This document shows, in pieces, positions 18,109-26,080 of a DNA stretch of 52,669 nucleotides. The position numbers and the translations under genes are program-made. The stretch spans positions 1 to 52,669 of the forward strand of contig CAMAQL010000005.1 of NCBI GenBank assembly GCA_945860605.1, read 5' to 3'. Every line of letters starts with the position of its first letter. The first letter of the stretch is position 1. The DNA is from Chitinophaga pinensis (GTDB taxonomy: Bacteria; Bacteroidota; Bacteroidia; Chitinophagales; Chitinophagaceae). Under the pieces are notes generated by a model that worked only from the letters and a program-made list of their open reading frames with translations, was not told the DNA's origin and searched no databases.

Positions 18109-20469
18109 ATGTCAAAGAACTTATTAATTGTGGAGTCGCCTGCTAAAGCAAAGACGATAGAGAAGATTTTAGGCGATGAGTTTGAAGTTAGAAGCTGTTA
18201 TGGCCATATCAGAGATTTGGAAAAAAATGATATGGGTATAGATATGAAAAATCATTTTGCTCCAAGGTATATGGTTCCTAGTGAAAAAGAGAAAGTGGTT
18301 AAGGAACTTAAATCAATGACCAAGAAGGCAAAAGAAGTTTGGCTAGCATCGGATGAGGACCGTGAAGGAGAAAGTATTAGCTGGCACTTGGCAGAAGTAT
18401 TGGGATTGGATCCAAAGAAAACAAAGCGTATTGTCTTTCACGAAATCACTGCTCCGGCCATTAAAAAAGCAGTGGCAAATCCCCGTTTAATCAATATGGA
18501 TTTGGTGGATGCACAACAAGCAAGAAGAATATTAGACAGAATTGTTGGTTTTGAATTAAGTCCTGTTTTATGGCGCAAAATTGGTATGCAAAAAAGCTTA
18601 AGTGCTGGTCGTGTACAAAGTGTTGCTGTTAGATTGATTGCAGAAAGAGAAAGAGAGATCAACCACTTTATTCCTGAAAGTGTATTTAAAGTATCCGCAC
18701 TTTTTTCTGCATTAGATATCAATAAAAAGAAAGTCAAATTTAAAGCAGAGGGCCCACAGAAATTAACCACTGCAGGCGCTGCTGAAAAGTTTTTAAACGA
18801 ATGTAAAGGTGCCAAGTATACAGTAAAAGACATTACTGTAAAAGATGGCAAACGCACGCCATCCGCACCTTTCACGACTTCTACTTTACAACAAGAGGCT
18901 TCTAGAAAATTAGGCTATAGCGTGAGTAAAACAATGTTACTAGCACAAAAATTATATGAGAGTGGTAAGATCACTTACATGAGAACAGATAGTATTAGTT
19001 TAAGTGAAACTGCTATCGATGCTATTAAAGCAGAGATTAATTCAAACTTTGGCGAAAAATATTATCAGCCAAGAAAATTCAAGAATAAAAACGAAAATGC
19101 ACAAGAAGCGCACGAAGCCATCCGACCATCTTACATGAATGAGTCCAAGGTAGACGATGCGGATACGAATCGCTTATACGAATTGATTTGGAAAAGAACA
19201 ATTGCATCTCAAATGAGCGATGCACAATTTGAAAAAACAACAGCTAAAATAGAAATTTCCACCAATAAAGACACTTTGACTGCTAGTGGTGAAGTGATGA
19301 AGTTTGATGGTTTTTTGAAAGTGTATTTAGAAGGTAAAGATGATGATGATTTAGATGAAGAAGCAGAATTAGGCGAAGGGGACGAAAGCTTATTACCTCC
19401 TTTAGCAAAAGGTCAGGTACTTGAATTTATTAGCATGACTGGCCTAGAAAGATTTAGCCGTCCAGCTTCTAGATACACCGAGGCAAGTTTGGTTAAGAAA
19501 CTTGAGGAATTAGGCATTGGAAGACCATCTACCTATGCACCTACTATTACGACCATCATGAAACGTAATTATGTAGAAAAAAGAGAAAAAGAAGGCGTAA
19601 AAAGGATTTACCAAATACTTTCTCTTAACCCAAAAGATGAAATAAAATCTGAAACTGCATCTGAAATCACTGGAGCAGAAAAGAATAAATTGTCACCAAC
19701 TGACTTAGGATTAGTTGTTACAGACTTTTTGAAATTGCATTTTGAAAAAGTAATGGACTTTGGTTTTACCGCTAAAATTGAAGGCGAATTTGATGAAATT
19801 GCGGATGGTAAACTAAAGTGGAGTAAGATGTTGGAGAACTTCTACCAGCCCTTCCATGAAACCATTGAACATACTTTAGAAACAGCTGAGCGCGCAAAAG
19901 GAGAACGTGAATTAGGCTTTGATACTATCACTGGTAAGAAAGTGATTGCGCGTATGGGCAGGTATGGACCGATGGTTCAAATTGGCCACCAGGATGAAGA
20001 AGAAAAACCAAAATTTGCAAAATTGAAGGCTTCTCAAAGTATTGAAACAATCAGTTTTGATGAAGCCATGGAACTATTTAAGCTTCCTAGAGCCTTAGGA
20101 TTATTTGAAGACGAGGAAGTCTCTGTAAATATTGGCCGATTTGGCCCTTATGCAGCTCATAGTAAGAAGTTCTACTCCTTGAACAAGGAGATGGACCCTT
20201 ATACAGTTACGCTCGAGGAATTGACGCCAATGATTGCAGAAAAGCGTAAGGCAAAAGATGAACGTACGATCAAAGTATTTGAAAAAGAAAAAATTCAATT
20301 GTTAAGAGGCCCTTATGGCCCGTATATTAAGCAAGGCTTACGCAATTTTAAACTTACAAAAGAGCAGCAAGAAAAAGTAGAGACATTAACGATTGAGGAA
20401 GTGAAGGAGATTATAGAAGAATTGAAAAAGAATCCTCCACGTAAAACTGCAAGAAAAAAGAAAGCATAA
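18109..20469 (+). CDS. topA: DNA topoisomerase I
   Basis: 786 aa; LLIVESPAKAKTIEKILG, SDEDREGESISWHLAE, ITYMRTDS; C-terminal zinc-less repeats. Confidence 0.97.
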   Translation: MSKNLLIVESPAKAKTIEKILGDEFEVRSCYGHIRDLEKNDMGIDMKNHFAPRYMVPSEKEKVVKELKSMTKKAKEVWLASDEDREGESISWHLAEVLGLDPKKTKRIVFHEITAPAIKKAVANPRLINMDLVDAQQARRILDRIVGFELSPVLWRKIGMQKSLSAGRVQSVAVRLIAEREREINHFIPESVFKVSALFSALDINKKKVKFKAEGPQKLTTAGAAEKFLNECKGAKYTVKDITVKDGKRTPSAPFTTSTLQQEASRKLGYSVSKTMLLAQKLYESGKITYMRTDSISLSETAIDAIKAEINSNFGEKYYQPRKFKNKNENAQEAHEAIRPSYMNESKVDDADTNRLYELIWKRTIASQMSDAQFEKTTAKIEISTNKDTLTASGEVMKFDGFLKVYLEGKDDDDLDEEAELGEGDESLLPPLAKGQVLEFISMTGLERFSRPASRYTEASLVKKLEELGIGRPSTYAPTITTIMKRNYVEKREKEGVKRIYQILSLNPKDEIKSETASEITGAEKNKLSPTDLGLVVTDFLKLHFEKVMDFGFTAKIEGEFDEIADGKLKWSKMLENFYQPFHETIEHTLETAERAKGERELGFDTITGKKVIARMGRYGPMVQIGHQDEEEKPKFAKLKASQSIETISFDEAMELFKLPRALGLFEDEEVSVNIGRFGPYAAHSKKFYSLNKEMDPYTVTLEELTPMIAEKRKAKDERTIKVFEKEKIQLLRGPYGPYIKQGLRNFKLTKEQQEKVETLTIEEVKEIIEELKKNPPRKTARKKKA

Positions 20470-20498
20470 AATAATTTCAAAGGCATTACAAAATAAAT

Positions 20499-20588
20499 AA
20501 AGCCCTTAGAAAAAATATAATAATCATTCACTCTCTGCTCGCAAGCTCGAAAGTTCGTTCATGATTCGTATTTCTTTCTAAGGGCTTT
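20499..20588. repeat. Long-range 14-bp perfect stem with 62-nt structured loop between convergent genes
   Basis: AAAGCCCTTAGAAA (20499-20512) / TTTCTAAGGGCTTT (20575-20588); loop includes AATCAT...ATGATT. Confidence 0.8.
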
Positions 20589-20620
20589 TAATGATCCTTA
20601 TTGTAGAAATAAAATTTTAT

Positions 20621-21718
20621 TTAAGCAACAGATGGATTTGGGTTGCCCATCGATTTTAAGAACTGAACATGTGCTTTAACCGCCTCTAATACTGTTGGGT
20701 ATTCGATATAATTCAATTTGAATTCTGCGCATGCTTCTTTCACAATCTTACTAATTGCAGGATAATGTACATGTGATATTTTTGGAAACAAGTGGTGTTC
20801 AATTTGAAAATTCAATCCACCTACTAACCAACTAACTAGTTTACTTTTTGTAGCAAAATTAGCCGTTGTTTGTATTTGGTGTGCTGCAAATTCGTCTGGC
20901 ATTCTATTCTCTGGTTGAATCGCAATTGGGAATTCAGTATGTTCTACTGTATGTGCCAACTGAAACACTATACTTAAAATAAAGCCAGCAAAGAATGTAC
21001 TCAAAATAAATCCAATCAACCAAGCTTGCCAGCCTAACATCAGAATCGGCAACACAACAAAGATAGCTGCATGGTATACCTTTACAATCCAGAATTCAAA
21101 ATGGTCTGCAATAGCCATTTTTTTCAAAGGAATAGATCCGATTTTACGCTTAAAGTATTTATTATAGTCGGTAAAGAAAAGCCAAAACACATACAATAAC
21201 ATGTATAGAATTACAAAATAAATATGTTGGAAACGATGTACTAAAAAATGTTTTTGTGTTGGCGCCATACGCATTAAAACCCCTACTTCTATGTCATCAT
21301 CTACGCCGTCAATATTCGTATACGTATGGTGAATTGTGACATGCTTCATGCTCCACATAAAACGGCTTGCTCCAAGAATACTAATAGAGGAAGAAGCTAA
21401 TTTATTTAACCATGCGTATTTGCTAAAACTACCATGACTGCCATCATGCATAACGTTGAATCCAATGGCAGCTATCAGGCCGCCAAAAAATAAACACTCC
21501 ACAATAGCAATGGTTGTTGGTGGGGTAAAAAATACCAAATGAACATAAGTGATTAAAAATAAAATAATAAGAATAACTGCTTTCGTAAAGAGCTTGTAAT
21601 TACCTGTACCACGAATAGTATGTTCTTCTAGATATTGGTTCACTCTCCTCTTTAGTTCGGCATGCAATGATTTCTGCACGACCGTGAATTTAGGAACTGA
21701 AACAGGTTGAGTTTGCAT
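20621..21718 (-). CDS. Membrane fatty acid desaturase (front-end/linoleoyl-CoA type)
   Basis: 365 aa; HDGSHGS, HVTIHHTYTN, FQIEHHLFP histidine boxes. Confidence 0.92.
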   Translation of the reverse strand: MQTQPVSVPKFTVVQKSLHAELKRRVNQYLEEHTIRGTGNYKLFTKAVILIILFLITYVHLVFFTPPTTIAIVECLFFGGLIAAIGFNVMHDGSHGSFSKYAWLNKLASSSISILGASRFMWSMKHVTIHHTYTNIDGVDDDIEVGVLMRMAPTQKHFLVHRFQHIYFVILYMLLYVFWLFFTDYNKYFKRKIGSIPLKKMAIADHFEFWIVKVYHAAIFVVLPILMLGWQAWLIGFILSTFFAGFILSIVFQLAHTVEHTEFPIAIQPENRMPDEFAAHQIQTTANFATKSKLVSWLVGGLNFQIEHHLFPKISHVHYPAISKIVKEACAEFKLNYIEYPTVLEAVKAHVQFLKSMGNPNPSVA

Positions 21719-21936
21719 AAGCAGGTTTAGAATTTAGTATACACAAAGTACGGTAATTAATGGCTCATAATGGCTTAAATATGCTAAAAAACACTTAAAA
21801 AATGAACCAACGTTAAACAATGCACAATAGTATGTCAAGGATCAACTTTATATCCACAAGGGATGTATAACTTAAATGGTTTATTTAATAATTTTTTTGT
21901 CAATTTGAGTAAGAAAAAAGCAAGACATTATTGCCC

Positions 21937-22809
21937 ATGTTGCCAAAAAATGAAGAAATAAAAGCCTTATTTACCCTCATGGACGACCCTGATGAGGAAG
22001 TATTTAGTACAATTGCAACTAGATTACTGGACTACGGCACGCCTATCATTCCCGATTTAGAAAATTTATGGGAAAATACTTTAGAGGAAACGACATTAGA
22101 ACGGATCGAAAAAATGATCTACCGACTTCGGTTAAAAGACATTCAGCAACAATTGAGGGACTGGGCAGCCATCCCTAAGCCATCTCTTTTTGAAGGTGCA
22201 TTGATTTTGGTTAAATTTCAGTTTCCCGAATTAGCATTGGATCCATTAAGACATCAATTAGAAAAAATTAGACGTAATATCTGGCTTGAATTAAATAATT
22301 ATTTGACGCCTTTAGAACAAGCCAACGTGATTCGAAATATTTTATTCAGCTATTACCAAATAAAAGGAGTCGAGGTTAGTTATGAAAATCCAGAAGATTT
22401 TTTAGTATCCTCCCCACTGCAATCTAAACCAGGGAATGCATTTGCGAATTCCTTGATCTATGCTGAAATATGCCAACAATTAGAAATTCATGCCGAATGG
22501 ATCAATATCCCAAAGCAATGTATTCTTGCCTATTTTAGTGCAGATTGGGAACCGCATGAAATTGTACCTAACCCTCAAGAATTCATACAATTTTATGTCG
22601 AAGGCACATCTGGACATCCTTTTTCTCAAAAAGACATGGACCAATATTTTTTAAGACACAATATTGAGCCCAAAACAATTTATTATAAGCGGCTTTCCAA
22701 CCAAAGAGTCATTAAAAAAATGATCCTTGAATTTGCGAAGTGCTTTCAGAGTCCAACACTCCAATTTAAGCAAGAGGATTTAATTGAATTAGCTAAATTA
22801 TTAGACTAA
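21937..22809 (+). CDS. Transglutaminase-like (SirB1-N type) domain protein
   Basis: ~291 aa; N-terminal HEAT-like segment and SirB1-N-like middle (FEGALILVKFQFPELALDPLRHQLEKIRRNIW...). TTG start at 21931 in track; ATG 21937 preferred. Confidence 0.65.
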   Translation: MLPKNEEIKALFTLMDDPDEEVFSTIATRLLDYGTPIIPDLENLWENTLEETTLERIEKMIYRLRLKDIQQQLRDWAAIPKPSLFEGALILVKFQFPELALDPLRHQLEKIRRNIWLELNNYLTPLEQANVIRNILFSYYQIKGVEVSYENPEDFLVSSPLQSKPGNAFANSLIYAEICQQLEIHAEWINIPKQCILAYFSADWEPHEIVPNPQEFIQFYVEGTSGHPFSQKDMDQYFLRHNIEPKTIYYKRLSNQRVIKKMILEFAKCFQSPTLQFKQEDLIELAKLLD

Positions 22810-22855
22810 GTAATTTATTTAAACATAGTGGATATAGTCGACTAGACTTTGTTCT

Positions 22856-23341
22856 TTATTGATCTAGTATGGAGCCTGTAAAGCCAAAAGGGAGTATATG
22901 GGAAGCGGATGGTATCAACATCACCTTTCCTGTCTTTCCAGCCAAAATAAGCTTGATTGGGGCCTTATATCTTATTTCATAATCTAATAAGGATTGTCGG
23001 CACATACCACAAGGAGATAATGGATGGTCTGATGCAACACCATTCGGTAAGTAACTGATGGCCATAGCTTGAATGGTTTCATTTGGAAATTGACTTCCTA
23101 TACTATTTAAGAGTGTTCTTTCTGCACAAATACCTACAGGATAGCTAGCACTCTCTTGATTGGATCCTAAAATAATTTGACCATTTGATAATCTTGCCGC
23201 TGCGCCCACTTTAAATTTTGAATAAGGTGCAAAAGCGGTATCCACTGCTTTAAAGGCAGCATTTAATAAAATTAAATCCTCCGGACCTAACCCTTCTTTC
23301 GCATCCAACTCTTCGTATTCGAATTCGAATTTCTTATGCAT
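22856..23341 (-). CDS. cdd: Cytidine deaminase
   Basis: 161 aa; CAERTLLNSI and PCGMCRQSLLDYE zinc motifs. Confidence 0.93.
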   Translation of the reverse strand: MHKKFEFEYEELDAKEGLGPEDLILLNAAFKAVDTAFAPYSKFKVGAAARLSNGQIILGSNQESASYPVGICAERTLLNSIGSQFPNETIQAMAISYLPNGVASDHPLSPCGMCRQSLLDYEIRYKAPIKLILAGKTGKVMLIPSASHILPFGFTGSILDQ

Positions 23342-23346
23342 TCTTA

Positions 23347-24864
23347 TTATTTTATCAAATTAAAGAGCCTATTCCATCTTATGGATTGACTATAACTAAA
23401 CCAAATCAAAGCTGCGCGTCCAACAATATGGGTCTCAGGAACAAAACCCCAATAACGACTATCTTGACTACGATGACGATTGTCTCCCATCATCCAATAA
23501 TAATTTGCTTGAATAGTATACGTCTTAGCAGCTTTACCGTTGATAAAGTATTGCCCATTTTGAGTCGTTAATTTTTGTTGCTCATACCCTTCTATCACTC
23601 TTCTATACAGTTCTATTGTACTATCATTCAATGGCACTTGATCTCCTTTTTTAGGAATCCGTATTGGGCCAAAATTGTCTGCAGTCCAAGGAAAATGAAG
23701 GATGTCATTGGGGAAGGTATAGCCCACATTCTGATCTTCAAATAAGACAACCGATTTTACATTCGGCAATTTTTTTAAACTTAAAGCAGCAGCTGCAGTT
23801 AGATTTAATTTAAACATATTCGGTTGCCCTTCTACAAATTGAAAATCAGCTGTCGCTTCATTGATGTTGATTCCTAAACTGTCTTGAATAAAGTCTTCTG
23901 CTAGAGGTCTGCCATCCGTTTCTACCATATATTCTGTTTGCATATACGGCGCCACCAACGCAGGTGCACCATTCACCCATAATTGACTTTTTTTAATTTC
24001 AATCACATCACCGGGAATGCCCACGCATCTTTTAATATAATTGTCTGTCTTATCCATTGGATGCACTAAAATTGGATAATCAGCCTGCAATTTTGCTCGG
24101 TCATTATTGTATTGAGGACTTCTTAAAACATCGTAATAAGGAATCTTAGAACCAAATTCAGGAAGATTGATGATGGTGTCTCCTGCCGGAAAATTAAACA
24201 CAACCACATCGTTTCTATTGACGGCTCTTAATTTAGGAAATCGTTTGTAATCTAGTTGAACCCATTTTAAATAAGAAGGCGTTGTTGGTGCGCCAGGCAA
24301 TGTATTATGTACAAAAGGGAAAGTCAATGGTGTTTGTGGGATTCTTGCACCATAAGTTACTTTGTCAACAAATAAAAAATCATTCACTAACAAAGTCTTT
24401 TCCATACTCTCTGTTGGAATCACGTAAGCTTCAAATAAAAATGTTCTTATCAATGTTGCAGCCACAATTGCAAAGACCCCTGCATCCACCCACTCTCTTG
24501 ATCCTGGCTTATGGTAATGCTCCAATGCTGCATCCCCGTACCATTGTTCTTTTTTATCCAATCCTAGGTAGGGTAAATAGATAAAAGGAACTAACACCGT
24601 TAATGTATGATGAATTAAATTCACTTTCTTGAAATGCATTACAAAGAGGATCGTAATCCATATGGTTACAAATTGACCCACAATTGGAATGAGTTGTATC
24701 CAAAACCAAATTTTTGGAATCTTACATAGTTGAACCACTTCCCAAGTATTGTAAATTGGAATGATGGCTTTGTTTGCAGGCACACCTGCTTTTCTCAACA
24801 TCGTATAAATACCGATATGCCAGCCCAACCAATAAAGGATAAAAAGGATCATGCCCATAATCAT
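23347..24864 (-). CDS. lepB: Signal peptidase I (Bacteroidota long form with extra N-terminal TM segment)
   Basis: 505 aa; IPTESMEKTLLVNDFLFVDK (Ser), NYIKRCVGIPGDVIEI (Lys), MMGDNRHRSQDSRYWGFVP. Confidence 0.94.
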   Translation of the reverse strand: MIMGMILFILYWLGWHIGIYTMLRKAGVPANKAIIPIYNTWEVVQLCKIPKIWFWIQLIPIVGQFVTIWITILFVMHFKKVNLIHHTLTVLVPFIYLPYLGLDKKEQWYGDAALEHYHKPGSREWVDAGVFAIVAATLIRTFLFEAYVIPTESMEKTLLVNDFLFVDKVTYGARIPQTPLTFPFVHNTLPGAPTTPSYLKWVQLDYKRFPKLRAVNRNDVVVFNFPAGDTIINLPEFGSKIPYYDVLRSPQYNNDRAKLQADYPILVHPMDKTDNYIKRCVGIPGDVIEIKKSQLWVNGAPALVAPYMQTEYMVETDGRPLAEDFIQDSLGININEATADFQFVEGQPNMFKLNLTAAAALSLKKLPNVKSVVLFEDQNVGYTFPNDILHFPWTADNFGPIRIPKKGDQVPLNDSTIELYRRVIEGYEQQKLTTQNGQYFINGKAAKTYTIQANYYWMMGDNRHRSQDSRYWGFVPETHIVGRAALIWFSYSQSIRWNRLFNLIK

Positions 24865-24878
24865 AGAATTAGATAGTA

Positions 24879-24905
24879 CAAAAATATCCCTTTGTGAGGG
24901 ATATT
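24879..24905 (-). promoter_or_regulatory. Hairpin/T-tract (pdhB terminator-like) overlapping candidate lepB -7 box
   Basis: AATATCCCT-ttgtg-AGGGATATT (24883-24905) followed on the reverse strand by TTTTT; reverse-strand TATTTTTG at 24879-24886. Confidence 0.55.
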
Positions 24906-24967
24906 AAATAAAATATTTATTAGCTGTAATGAGGCTGTTTAAATGGTTAAATACAAGGATTTAGCAA

Positions 24968-25954
24968 TTACTTATACTGCTGTATCACTTCTTTCACCAA
25001 TTTCACTGAACGGCTTACATCAGGAATGGCCAATGCAGTCAAATTAGGGGCATAATGCATCGGTGCATCTGCACTAGTGATTCTTCTGATTGGGGCATCC
25101 AAATAATCGAAGCCTTCTTTTTGTATACGGTAACTTAGTTCAGATGAAACTGAAGCAAAAGGCCATTGCTCTTCAATGATCACCAAACGGTTGGTTTTTT
25201 TAACACTCTCTAATACCGTCATCCAGTCTAAAGGTCGAATGGTTCTTAGGTCAATCACTTCTGCACTGATACCTTCTTTTTCTAATTCATCCGCAGTTGA
25301 TAAAGCAACTTTCATCATTTTATTATAAGAGACAATCGTAATGTCTCTTCCTGGACGTTTCACATCTGCTTTACCTAATGGGATATAATATTCTTCTTCA
25401 GGCACTTCGCATTTATCTCCATACATCACTTCACTTTCTAAGAACATGATTGGATCTTCCTCGTAACGGATTGCTTGTTTTAATAAACCCTTTGCGTCAT
25501 ATCCATTCGAAGGTGATACCACTTTGATACCAGGAATATTCGCTAAATAACTTTCAAAAGCGGTGGAATGTTGTGCACCCAATTGACCAGCACTTCCATT
25601 AGGACCTCTCATAATGATAGGGCAACCAATTTGACCACCACTCATTGCCAACATTTTGCTAGCCGTATTTAAAATTTGATCTAATGGCAAAACTGCAAAG
25701 TTCCAAGTCATGAATTCAACAATAGGTCTTAATCCATTTTGTGCTGCACCCACGGCAACTGCAGTAAAACCCAATTCAGAAATAGGTGTGTCTATTACTC
25801 TTTTTGGTCCAAATTCAGCCAACATGCCTTGACTTACTTTATAAGCACCATTGTATTCTGCTACTTCCTCACCCATTAAAAATACACGCTCATCTCTTCG
25901 CATCTCTTCGTTCATTGCTTCGCGTAAGGCTTCTCTAAAGGCTATTGATCGCAT
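24968..25954 (-). CDS. pdhB: Pyruvate dehydrogenase E1 component subunit beta
   Basis: 328 aa; FREALREAMNEEMRRDERVFLMGEEVAEYNGAYKVSQGM, transketolase pyrimidine and C-terminal domains. Confidence 0.94.
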   Translation of the reverse strand: MRSIAFREALREAMNEEMRRDERVFLMGEEVAEYNGAYKVSQGMLAEFGPKRVIDTPISELGFTAVAVGAAQNGLRPIVEFMTWNFAVLPLDQILNTASKMLAMSGGQIGCPIIMRGPNGSAGQLGAQHSTAFESYLANIPGIKVVSPSNGYDAKGLLKQAIRYEEDPIMFLESEVMYGDKCEVPEEEYYIPLGKADVKRPGRDITIVSYNKMMKVALSTADELEKEGISAEVIDLRTIRPLDWMTVLESVKKTNRLVIIEEQWPFASVSSELSYRIQKEGFDYLDAPIRRITSADAPMHYAPNLTALAIPDVSRSVKLVKEVIQQYK

Positions 25955-26021
25955 GGAAAAATCATTTTTATTTTGAAATGCAAAAATAGCGTTTTATCAA
26001 GGAAAAACTAAGATTAGATAC

Positions 26022-26056
26022 AAAAAAAATCCCCTCCCGAAAATCGGGAAGGGATT
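26022..26056 (-). terminator. Terminator of TonB-dependent receptor gene
   Basis: AATCCCCTCCCGA-aaa-TCGGGAAGGGATT (one mismatch) with T-tract on the reverse strand. Confidence 0.8.
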
Positions 26057-26080
26057 AGGAACTAACCCATCTGAGTCAAT

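Noticed and set aside
18438-18875. 145-aa antisense ORF inside topA
   Set aside because: Shadow ORF within a highly conserved gene.
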